In this document: in pieces, positions 1-5,862 of the stretch
Layout: each line of letters starts with the position of its first letter
How positions within the stretch are numbered: the stretch's first letter is position 1
Source: Bacillota bacterium
GTDB lineage: Bacteria; Bacillota; Clostridia; Christensenellales; CALWSW01
Direction: 5' to 3'
NCBI GenBank assembly: GCA_023402915.1
Contig: JAEYFO010000104.1
Span: 1 to 6,080, forward strand
DNA length: 6,080 nucleotides
The notes under the pieces: generated by a model
What the model was told of the DNA's origin: nothing
Databases searched by the model: none
Seen by the model: only the letters and a program-made list of their open reading frames with translations
Made by a program: the position numbers and the translations under genes

Positions 1-1
1 G

Positions 2-946
2 GCCATGCACATCCCCCTTCCGGAGGGGGGCGCGAAGCTCGAACCCATGGGCGGCCTGCCACTTTTGACGTTTGAGGCGGAACTGAGCGGGCGGCAGCTT
101 CAGGCCGTGGGCAGGCTTTCCCACCTGATGGCGCTTTTTGCGGTGGAGGGGGAGCTGCTTCGTCCGCTGGCGGCGCAGGCGCACGGCCCGTTTTGGGATA
201 TGCCGTCCATTTTGAAATACAAGGGAAAGACCAACGAGAGCTTCACCCGGCTGATGGAAAACCTCGCGGTGTTTTCCATGGAAAAGCCCGAACGGTTCGA
301 CGAACCCCTCACGGTGCTCGATCCGCTCTGCGGCAAGGGAACGACGCTGTATTGCGCCCTCGGCGCGGGCTACAGCGCCTGCGGCGTGGAGCTGGACAAA
401 AAAGAGGTGGCGGAAGCCGTGGCGTTCGTCAAATCCTACCTTCGAAACGGCCGCTTCAAGCATTCGTATGCCCAAAGCTCCATCACCGTCAACAAAAAAG
501 CCGCCGGGCCGGTGCATTCCTTTGAGACGGCGGCCACGCCCGAACAATATAAAGCGGGGGAGACGCTTGCGCTCAAGATCGCGCTGGGCGACGGTGCGCT
601 GGCGGGCGAGTTTTATAAAAAACAGCCGGCGGACGTGATCGTGACCGATCTTCCCTATGGCGTGCAGCACGGAAACGACCAGAACCGACTCGGAAAGGAC
701 ACCCTTTCCATGATGCGGCGGCTGCTTCCCCTGTGGAAAAAAGCGCTTCGGCCGGGCGGCGCCATGGCGCTGAGTTTCAATGCTTATACGCTCAAGAGAG
801 ACGCGCTCCTTGCGGCCGTGCGGGAAGCGGGCTTTGCGCCCGTGGAGGCGGAGTGGGCGAACGATCTTTGCCACTGGGTCGAACAGGCCATTCTCCGCGA
901 TGTGATCGTTGCCCGCCGGGACGAACATCCTGCGGACAACCGTTGA
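2..946 (+). CDS. TRM11/THUMP-like SAM-dependent RNA methyltransferase, probably 5'-truncated by the window edge
   Basis: A Rossmann-fold methyltransferase, probably modifying the exocyclic N2 of a guanine in tRNA or rRNA using S-adenosylmethionine. Counting from the first ATG at position 5, the SAM-binding motif I is at about residues 102-114 (LTVLDPLCGKGTT), with an acidic residue after the next strand (GVELD). The catalytic motif IV is DLPYG at residues 215-219, preceded by the hydrophobic strand VIVT. The DLPYG/DPPYG form is typical of the Trm11, Trm-G10 and Trm14 N2-guanine group rather than of DNA methylases. The frame is already open before the ATG at 5, only four bases precede it, and the first 25 residues read like the inside of a protein. 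The true start is therefore probably upstream, which would also supply the substrate-binding N-terminus. The C-terminus is complete, with TGA at 944-946. The gene ends 69 bp before glnN. Family assignment is good; the substrate is inference. Confidence 0.8.
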   Translation, partial: AMHIPLPEGGAKLEPMGGLPLLTFEAELSGRQLQAVGRLSHLMALFAVEGELLRPLAAQAHGPFWDMPSILKYKGKTNESFTRLMENLAVFSMEKPERFDEPLTVLDPLCGKGTTLYCALGAGYSACGVELDKKEVAEAVAFVKSYLRNGRFKHSYAQSSITVNKKAAGPVHSFETAATPEQYKAGETLALKIALGDGALAGEFYKKQPADVIVTDLPYGVQHGNDQNRLGKDTLSMMRRLLPLWKKALRPGGAMALSFNAYTLKRDALLAAVREAGFAPVEAEWANDLCHWVEQAILRDVIVARRDEHPADNR

Positions 947-971
947 ATCCCGCAGCGGAATATGATACCAT
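943..971 (+). promoter_or_regulatory. Weak candidate promoter for glnN
   Basis: TTGAAT (943-948) and TACCAT (966-971) are separated by 17 bp, each matching the sigma-A consensus at four of six positions. The pair overlaps the stop codon of the methyltransferase gene and would start transcription near 978, upstream of the glnN ribosome binding site. A second -10-like word, TATGAT at 961-966, has no partner at proper spacing. The evidence is weak; glnN could equally be read from an upstream promoter. No terminator-like hairpin is visible in the 947-1015 gap, which fits read-through. Confidence 0.25.
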
Positions 972-1002
972 CAAAAAGAAATTCAATGGAGCATTCGACG
1001 GC

Positions 1003-1009
1003 AAAGGAG
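1003..1009 (+). promoter_or_regulatory. Ribosome binding site that fixes the glnN start
   Basis: AAAGGAG lies 6 nt before ATG 1016. The alternative in-frame ATG at 962 has no purine-rich site before it and would add 18 residues that do not resemble the family N-terminus, so 1016 is preferred. Confidence 0.85.
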
Positions 1010-1015
1010 CACGGG

Positions 1016-3130
1016 ATGAAACTGTATGTGACGGAGTATTTCGGCTGCAACGTCTTTGGCGACGCAGCCATGAAGGAATATCTTTCGCCCGAGACTTACG
1101 CGGCGCTGCGCCGCACGATCGACGAGGGAGAGCCGCTGACCATGGCGCTGGCGGATCAGGTGGCGGAAGGCATGAGGGATTGGGCGGTCAAGCAGGGCGC
1201 GACGCACTATACCCACTGGTTCCAGCCCATGACCGGCCAAACGGCGGAAAAGCACGATGCGTTTTTGATGCCCTCCGGCAAGACGGGCGGCATCGTGCTC
1301 GACTTCAACGGAAAGCTCCTCATCAAGGGCGAAGCGGACGCTTCCAGCTTCCCTTCCGGCGGCCTGCGCGCCACGTTTGAGGCCCGCGGCTATACCACGT
1401 GGGACTGCACCAGCCCGCCCTTTGTCCGAAAAGACGAAAACGGCACGGCCGTGCTGTGCATCCCGACGGCGTTCTGCTCCTTTACGGGCGAAGCCCTCGC
1501 CGAAAAAACGCCGCTGCTGCGCTCCATGGAAGCGCTCGACCGGCAGGCCGTGCGGGTGCTCCATCTTCTGGGCCATCCGGAAGTGAAAAAAGTGACGCCC
1601 TCCGTCGGCGGCGAGCAGGAGTATTTCCTTATCGATAAGGAAATGTATAAGCGCCGCAAGGATCTGGTCTATACGGGCCGGACGCTCTTTGGCGCGCCAC
1701 CCGCCAAGGGACAGGAGCTGGAGGATCAGTATTACGCCTCCATGAGCGAGCGCGTCGCTTCCTATATGGCGGAGCTGAACGAAGAACTCTGGAAGCTGGG
1801 CGTGACGGCGAAAACCCAGCATTACGAAGTGGCGCCCGCCCAGTACGAGCTGGCCCCGGTCTACGCCACGGCCAACATCGCCACGGACCACAACCAGCTC
1901 ATCATGGAGATGATGCGGAAAGTGGCCGACCGGCACGGCTTTGCCTGCCTGCTGCACGAAAAGCCCTTCGCCTGGGTCAACGGCTCCGGCAAGCACAACA
2001 ACTGGTCGCTTCTGACCGACACGGGGCGCAACCTCTTGAAGCCCGCCAAAAAGCCAGAGGACAGCGCGGTGTTTCAGGCGTTCTTCCTCGCGACCATCGC
2101 CGCCGTGGACGAATACGCCGAAGCGCTGCGCATGAGCTGCGCCTCTTTGGCAAATGGCTGCCGCCTTGGCGGAAACGAAGCGCCGCCGCCCATCATTTCG
2201 GTCTATATCGGCCGGCAGCTGTGCGATCTGGTCGATCATATCGCCGCAGGCGACCGCAGCGAAGAGCCGGCCCACAAGGAAGAAATGACCATGGGCGTTT
2301 CCACGCTGGCCGTGCTCCATAAGGACGAATCTGACCGAAACCGCACGTCGCCCTTTGCGTTTACGGGCAATAAGTTTGAATTCCGCATGGTGGGTTCCTC
2401 CCAGTCGCTGGGTCTGCCCAACACCGTGCTCAACACCATCGTGGCCGAAGAGCTGCGCCGCATCGCCGACCAGCTCGAAGGGGAACAGGACCCCGAAGCG
2501 GCGCTTCCCGCCGTGCTTTCCAGGCTGGCCAAGGAGCACCGCCGCATCCTCTATAACGGCAACAACTATTCCGAGCAGTGGCGAAAGGAAGCGGCGCGCC
2601 GCGGCCTGCCCTGCATCGAAAACACCGTCGAAGCGCTGGAAGTCACCGATTCGCCCAAGCTGGTGGAGGTGTTCAGCCGCCACGGCGTGCTCTCGGGCGC
2701 AGAGCTTTCCGCCCGCCGGGAGATCGGACTCAAGAGCTACAACAAGCACGCGCTCATCGAAGCGGTCACCATGCTCAAAATGGCGCGGCAGAAGCTCCTT
2801 CCCGCCTGCGTCAAATATTCCGAGCGCCTGGCCTGCGCCGCCAACGCCGTCCATGCCGCCGGATGCGACAACGACGCGCACACGGAGCTGCTTTCGGCGC
2901 TCTGCACCGGCATCCGCGCCATGAAGCGCGCCGTCGAGGGGGTGGAAGAGGTCTATGAATCCGTCCTTTCCAAAAAACAGGATACCGGCGCGCAGGCGCA
3001 CGCCATCAACGACGAACTCCGCCCGAAGATGGATCAGCTCCGTCAGGCGGTGGACAAGCTGGAAATGATCGTCGATAAGGAATACTGGCCCCTGCCCAGC
3101 TATGGGGAAATGATGTTTTATATCGGATAA
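1016..3130 (+). CDS. glnN: Glutamine synthetase type III
   Basis: ATP-dependent ligation of ammonium to glutamate giving glutamine, a cytoplasmic entry point of nitrogen assimilation. The protein is 704 residues, the usual size for the GSIII class (about 700-730), and far longer than GSI/GSII. Catalytic-domain motifs run in the expected order: GGEQEY with metal-binding glutamates (198-203), HYEVAPAQYELAP (269-281), NGSGKHNNW (322-330), GNEAPPP (386-392) and NRTSPFAFTGNKFEFR (442-457), the last carrying the nucleotide/substrate-binding arginines. Beyond about residue 540 comes the helical C-terminal extension specific to type III enzymes, ending LPSYGEMMFYIG. The start is set by AAAGGAG six bases upstream. 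No frameshift or missing motif is seen. GSIII enzymes are large oligomers built from two stacked rings. No PII gene, GlnR-type operator or glutamine riboswitch is visible nearby, so its regulation is not apparent here. The next gene starts 23 bp after the stop and is probably co-transcribed. Confidence 0.97.
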   Translation: MKLYVTEYFGCNVFGDAAMKEYLSPETYAALRRTIDEGEPLTMALADQVAEGMRDWAVKQGATHYTHWFQPMTGQTAEKHDAFLMPSGKTGGIVLDFNGKLLIKGEADASSFPSGGLRATFEARGYTTWDCTSPPFVRKDENGTAVLCIPTAFCSFTGEALAEKTPLLRSMEALDRQAVRVLHLLGHPEVKKVTPSVGGEQEYFLIDKEMYKRRKDLVYTGRTLFGAPPAKGQELEDQYYASMSERVASYMAELNEELWKLGVTAKTQHYEVAPAQYELAPVYATANIATDHNQLIMEMMRKVADRHGFACLLHEKPFAWVNGSGKHNNWSLLTDTGRNLLKPAKKPEDSAVFQAFFLATIAAVDEYAEALRMSCASLANGCRLGGNEAPPPIISVYIGRQLCDLVDHIAAGDRSEEPAHKEEMTMGVSTLAVLHKDESDRNRTSPFAFTGNKFEFRMVGSSQSLGLPNTVLNTIVAEELRRIADQLEGEQDPEAALPAVLSRLAKEHRRILYNGNNYSEQWRKEAARRGLPCIENTVEALEVTDSPKLVEVFSRHGVLSGAELSARREIGLKSYNKHALIEAVTMLKMARQKLLPACVKYSERLACAANAVHAAGCDNDAHTELLSALCTGIRAMKRAVEGVEEVYESVLSKKQDTGAQAHAINDELRPKMDQLRQAVDKLEMIVDKEYWPLPSYGEMMFYIG

Positions 3131-3153
3131 ATCCGGAAGGAGAAAGCACTGTC

Positions 3154-4563
3154 ATGCAGAAGGAAGCACAGACGAACCGCGCCGCAGCGTTCGAGGCGAT
3201 GCAGCCGAAGGAGGGAGCGGCCAAACTCCTTTCTCTTTTGAACCGGCTGACCGTGTTCCGGGGCCTTCTGCAAACGGAACCGGCAGCGGCGCTGGCGGCG
3301 CTTTGCGGCGCGCTGGCGAAGGAAGATGCGGACGGGACGGAGAGCTGCTATCACGCCCTGACGGCGGCGCTTTTGAACACGCCTGCCCGCCGGGTCACGG
3401 GGGACGTGTGGAAGGATTTCCTGTTCGGCTGGATGCTCGAGCAGCCCAACCGGTTTTCCGCCCTTGCGGCCTGCGGCCAGAGCGATCCGGCTGTTTTTGG
3501 CGCCATGGCGCAGGAGCTTCGCACCATGCAGCAGCTGTTTTCCCTCACGGATGGGCAGCTCTTTGCCTGGGGGGAAGCGCTCCGCGCCGCCAAAACGCAG
3601 AAGAAGCAGCCTGCTGAAAAAAAGTACGGCAGCGAGGAGAACATTTCCCGCATGGCCGCTTCCGCCTGGGGAAACAATTATTTCAACCGGGAAAAGCCGA
3701 CATCCCGCCCCGCAGAGCCGCAGCAGAGCGACCCTGCGCCGCAGGCCGACCCCTGGACGCCGTGGCTCTACGACGCGCCGGAGGAGGAGCAGAAGCTGGC
3801 CTATGCGGCGGACGAGGGGCTGGCGGTGGTGTACCGGCTGTTCCTTGCGGAAGAGGACTGGGGCAAGCTGGTATCGCCGCTTTCGGAATTTCACAGCCGG
3901 TATGGAACGGGAAAGTTTCTCCGTTTTCAGGCGCTTTCCGCAGAAAACGGCACGCTCTCGGGCGTTGATCTTTCCGCCGCGCCGCACTGGGATACCATTG
4001 CGCTGCCCGGCAGCCAGAAAGAACAGCTCTACGCCAACACCCTGCGCTTTTTGCACACGGGCAGGGGAGAAAACGTCCTGCTTTACGGCCCGGACGGCAT
4101 GGGCAAGCGGGAGCTGGTGCTGGCGCTTTGCGAAGAACTGCCGGAGCTTCGGCTCGTTCTGCTCAACGAACGGGAGCTGTCCGCCAACGTGGACGCATTG
4201 CGCGCGCTCGAGGCGCAGCCCTTCCGGTTCGTGGCGCTGCTGGACGGCCTGACGCTTTCCCCGCGGGAGTATCGGCGGCTCAAGGCGGCGTTTTGCGGCG
4301 CGTTTTCCAATGTGCTGCTGTATGCCGTTGCGCCCGAGCGGCCGGAGGATTCGGCTCTCTTTGGGCTGGAGCTGGCCGTTTCGTTCCTTTCGCCGGAGGA
4401 ATTCTGCCGCGAAGTGAACCGCTGCCTGCACGAAGCGGGGAGTGCCATGGATCAGCAGGCTCTTTCCCAATATGTCCGCCAGTGGCAGGAAAACGGCGGA
4501 GAGCTGTCGCTTCAGGCCGCTTCCAGGCTGGCGCAGCGGCTTTTGCGCAGCCGGGAATCCTGA
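3154..4563 (+). CDS. DUF815-family P-loop protein with degenerate ATPase motifs
   Basis: A 469-residue cytoplasmic protein related to DUF815 (PF05673), AAA+-like P-loop proteins of unknown role. An alanine-rich helical N-terminus (1-147) is followed by a charged and proline/glutamine-rich linker (about 148-200), then the family signature FHSRYGTGKF (246-255), a P-loop core and a C-terminal helical region (403-469). The core departs from active relatives. Walker A reads GPDGMGKR (312-319), with Arg where Ser/Thr should bind magnesium. Walker B reads FVALLDGL (359-366), with Gly in place of the second acidic residue. The sensor-1 region reads YAVAPERPE (390-398) where I recall YATSNRRH in relatives. 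About 35 residues that usually follow appear to be missing before FGLEL (403). I infer weak or absent ATP hydrolysis, with nucleotide binding or an adaptor role possible. GGAAGGAG (3135-3142) precedes the ATG by 11 nt. The 23-bp gap to glnN suggests one operon and perhaps a link to nitrogen metabolism, which is unproven. Confidence 0.85.
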   Translation: MQKEAQTNRAAAFEAMQPKEGAAKLLSLLNRLTVFRGLLQTEPAAALAALCGALAKEDADGTESCYHALTAALLNTPARRVTGDVWKDFLFGWMLEQPNRFSALAACGQSDPAVFGAMAQELRTMQQLFSLTDGQLFAWGEALRAAKTQKKQPAEKKYGSEENISRMAASAWGNNYFNREKPTSRPAEPQQSDPAPQADPWTPWLYDAPEEEQKLAYAADEGLAVVYRLFLAEEDWGKLVSPLSEFHSRYGTGKFLRFQALSAENGTLSGVDLSAAPHWDTIALPGSQKEQLYANTLRFLHTGRGENVLLYGPDGMGKRELVLALCEELPELRLVLLNERELSANVDALRALEAQPFRFVALLDGLTLSPREYRRLKAAFCGAFSNVLLYAVAPERPEDSALFGLELAVSFLSPEEFCREVNRCLHEAGSAMDQQALSQYVRQWQENGGELSLQAASRLAQRLLRSRES

Positions 4564-4636
4564 ACGAAGCTCAAAAGTCAAAAATGTAACAACTGGAAGT
4601 TCCTGACAAAATGTAAAGAATCCTGAAAGTTCAATC

Positions 4637-4674
4637 GGGGAAAAGCGTATGGTGTGAACCGTACGCTTTTCCTT
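4637..4674 (+). terminator. Probable intrinsic terminator of the glnN-DUF815 transcript
   Basis: An 11-bp perfect stem (GGAAAAGCGTA 4639-4649 with 4662-4672) continues inward by TGGT/ACCG (one G-U pair) to a GTGA tetraloop at 4654-4657, and outward by two G-U pairs. It lies 74 bases after the DUF815 stop codon. The thymine content after the stem is modest (CTTTTCCTTTG), so termination may be partial. A GNRA loop is unusual but compatible with a terminator. Confidence 0.65.
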
Positions 4675-4710
4675 TGCCGTTGAAAAAACGTTTTCGCAAT
4701 GCGCAAAGTC

Positions 4711-4749
4711 GAAAATCAAAAAATTTTTGCGTTTTTTGCAAAAAATAAT
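4711..4749 (+). promoter_or_regulatory. A/T-tract upstream element with 14-bp palindrome
   Basis: Successive A and T tracts occupy the 40 bp before the -35 box at 4750, including the perfect palindrome TTTTTTGCAAAAAA (4732-4745). Phased A/T tracts in this position resemble UP elements that recruit the RNA polymerase alpha subunit. The palindrome could also be a protein site. The role is inferred from position and composition only. Confidence 0.4.
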
Positions 4750-4778
4750 TTGACAGATTTCGTGTGAATAGCTATAAT
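4750..4778 (+). promoter_or_regulatory. Consensus sigma-A promoter of the structured RNA
   Basis: TTGACA (4750-4755) and TATAAT (4773-4778) are both perfect consensus hexamers with a 17-bp spacer. A start near 4785 is expected. No convincing protein gene follows for 230 bases and an intrinsic terminator follows at 4876-4915, so the product is a short RNA or an attenuated leader. Confidence 0.9.
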
Positions 4779-4784
4779 TTTGCT

Positions 4785-4915
4785 GTACAAAATCACAGCC
4801 GTGTTTCAGGCTCAATGGCGAGCATACCCGTGCGGAAAGAACAGGTCGAACGTGAAAACGGCCTTTTTCAACGAAAGAACTGACCTGATTCCGTGGAAAG
4901 GGTCAGTTTTCTTTT
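4785..4915 (+). ncRNA. Structured RNA of about 130 nt, small RNA or riboswitch-like leader, family not recognised
   Basis: This transcript is defined by a consensus promoter on the left and an intrinsic terminator on the right. A long-range helix pairs 4798-4808 with 4853-4862 (10 bp with a single bulged G at 4803). It encloses two mutually exclusive small hairpins (GCTC/GAGC at 4810-4823, GCAT/GTGC around loop ACCC at 4822-4833) and the purine-rich stretch GGAAAGAACAGG (4834-4845). An alternative fold pairs CAGGTC (4842-4847) with GACCTG (4882-4887) over an internal hairpin 4851-4858/4865-4873. This alternative competes with both the long-range helix and the terminator. I do not see the conserved core of SRP RNA, tmRNA, T-box, TPP, purine, glycine or c-di-GMP-I RNAs. 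A short 6S-like RNA remains possible but is not shown. Because deoR has its own promoter downstream, an independent small RNA is as likely as a cis-acting leader. Confidence 0.6.
4876..4915 (+). terminator. Intrinsic terminator of the structured RNA
   Basis: The stem AACTGACC (4878-4885) pairs with GGTCAGTT (4901-4908), extended by G-U and A-U pairs at the base. An upper TTC/GAA stem sits around loop CGTG, and the U-rich tail CAGTTTTCTTTT ends at 4915. Its left arm is shared with a possible upstream antiterminator pairing, so read-through into deoR could be conditional. Confidence 0.8.
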
Positions 4916-4938
4916 GTGAAAAAATCTGGAGAAACATG

Positions 4939-4976
4939 GTATACGGCGTTGCAAAAGTGTGAAAACTGCTGTATAC
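4939..4976. promoter_or_regulatory. Paired GTATAC palindromes, candidate operator at the deoR promoter
   Basis: The palindrome GTATAC occurs at 4939-4944, just upstream of the -35 box, and at 4971-4976, overlapping the -10 box. They are 32 bp apart, close to three helical turns. Two same-face sites of this kind suit binding by an oligomeric repressor such as the DeoR protein itself. The hexamer is short and chance is not excluded. Confidence 0.35.
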
Positions 4977-4977
4977 T
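4949..4977 (+). promoter_or_regulatory. Promoter proximal to the deoR-family gene
   Basis: TTGCAA (4949-4954) and TATACT (4972-4977) are spaced by 17 bp, matching consensus at four and five positions. A start near 4984 gives a leader of about 37 nt. It lies beyond the terminator at 4876-4915, so the regulator can be expressed independently of the upstream RNA. Confidence 0.7.
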
Positions 4978-5007
4978 GGATGTAAATAACGATAATTCAA
5001 ACCGTTT

Positions 5008-5012
5008 GGAGG
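5008..5012 (+). promoter_or_regulatory. Ribosome binding site that fixes the deoR-family start
   Basis: GGAGG lies 8 nt before ATG 5021. The frame stays open upstream to about 4916, but that stretch overlaps the terminator tail and promoter and lacks family similarity. The protein therefore begins MKIARRDEI. Confidence 0.9.
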
Positions 5013-5020
5013 TAAAAATA

Positions 5021-5782
5021 ATGAAAATCGCCCGCAGAGACGAAATCCGTCATTACATCGAGGCCAAAGGCGAAGTCACCCTGCTCGAGCTTCAGGACAT
5101 GTATCCCGATTGCTCCATGATGACCCTGCGCCGCGATCTGATCCACCTCGAAGAAGAGGGTCTCATCAAGCGCACCCGCGGCGGCGCCGTTTCCATTGAC
5201 CGCCTCGGCGGCGTGGTGGACGGCCGCTACAGCCAGCGCGTCATGGATCACACGTCCGCCAAGATGGAAATTGCCCGCAAAGCGCTCGAGCTGATCGATC
5301 TGAGCTGTTCGCTTTACATCGATTCCGGCAGCACGACCATGTTCTTTGCAAAGCAGCTGCCCGACATCCACTGCGCCGTGCTCACCAGCGGCGTCAACAC
5401 CGCCCTTGAGCTGACGAAGAACCCCAAGCATTCCGTGACGCTGCTTGGCGGCCATCTCAACCACAATACGCTCTCCTGCGGCGGCGCTCAGGCCATCGGC
5501 TACCTCGGAACGATCAACATCGACACCGCCGTCATGGCTACGTCCGGCTTCAGCCTTGAATACGGCTTCACCAGCGGTTCCTATACGGATACGGAAGTCA
5601 AGCGCGCCGTCATCAGCCGCGCCCGCCGCACCATCATGCTCGTCGATTCGAGCAAGATCGGCCGCAGCCTTCCCACCACGTTCGCGCACCTTGAGGACGT
5701 GCAGGTCATCGTGACGGACGCCCGTCCGGCCGACGATATCGTCGCCGCCTGCGAGGCTGCCGGCGTCCAGCTGGTCTATTGA
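5021..5782 (+). CDS. DeoR-family transcriptional regulator
   Basis: A 253-residue DNA-binding regulator of the DeoR/GlpR family, whose members usually repress sugar or sugar-phosphate catabolism genes and release DNA on binding a phosphorylated sugar. The N-terminal winged helix-turn-helix spans about residues 3-58 and shows the family pattern (MTLRRDLIHLEEEGLI at 34-49, then RTRGGAV at 51-57). The C-terminal sugar-phosphate-sensing domain shows IDSGSTT (100-106), LTSGVN (121-126), LLGGHLN (141-147) and VDSSKIGR (208-215), all at expected spacing. Length is normal for the family. The start is set by GGAGG eight bases upstream. It has a proximal promoter, may also receive read-through from the structured RNA, and is followed by its own terminator, so it looks monocistronic. 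GTATAC sites at its promoter hint at autoregulation. No sugar kinase, aldolase or transporter is adjacent, so the inducer and targets cannot be inferred. Confidence 0.95.
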   Translation: MKIARRDEIRHYIEAKGEVTLLELQDMYPDCSMMTLRRDLIHLEEEGLIKRTRGGAVSIDRLGGVVDGRYSQRVMDHTSAKMEIARKALELIDLSCSLYIDSGSTTMFFAKQLPDIHCAVLTSGVNTALELTKNPKHSVTLLGGHLNHNTLSCGGAQAIGYLGTINIDTAVMATSGFSLEYGFTSGSYTDTEVKRAVISRARRTIMLVDSSKIGRSLPTTFAHLEDVQVIVTDARPADDIVAACEAAGVQLVY

Positions 5783-5799
5783 TTCGCACAACCAAACAA

Positions 5800-5827
5800 A
5801 AAGGAGCGGGCTTCCGCTTCTTTTTTT
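5800..5827 (+). terminator. Intrinsic terminator after the deoR-family gene
   Basis: AAAGGAGCGG (5800-5809) pairs with CCGCTTCTTT (5814-5823) through ten base pairs, one of them G-U, around a GCTT loop. It runs into a T tract ending at 5827. It sits 17 bases after the stop codon and separates the regulator from the glycosyltransferase. Confidence 0.92.
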
Positions 5828-5862
5828 ATGGATTTTTCTTGCGAAAGCAGAGGGTTCTCCGT

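Noticed and set aside
962..1015. An upstream ATG giving glnN 18 extra residues
   Set aside because: It lacks a ribosome binding site, whereas AAAGGAG sits six bases before ATG 1016, and the extra residues do not match the family start.
983..3001. A 672-codon open frame on the minus strand opposite glnN
   Set aside because: It mirrors the GC-rich codon structure of glnN, shows no recognisable domain and has His/Gly/Arg-rich low-complexity translation; the + strand protein is unambiguous.
3118..4815. A 565-codon open frame on the minus strand opposite the DUF815 gene
   Set aside because: Its translation is Arg/Gln/Pro-rich without domain signatures and runs through a terminator and a consensus promoter of the opposite strand.
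4785..4915. Assignment of the RNA as SRP RNA, tmRNA or T-box leader
   Set aside because: The conserved GGAAG/AGCAG core of SRP RNA, a tag reading frame with tRNA-like ends, and the GGGTGGNACCGCG T-box are all absent; 6S RNA could not be confirmed either.
4780..4962. A 60-codon TTG-started frame overlapping the structured RNA
   Set aside because: It has no ribosome binding site, starts upstream of the likely transcription start, crosses the intrinsic terminator and has no family resemblance.
4916..5020. An N-terminal extension of the DeoR-family protein of 35 codons
   Set aside because: The stretch holds a promoter and a leader; GGAGG before ATG 5021 and the family N-terminus place the start at 5021.
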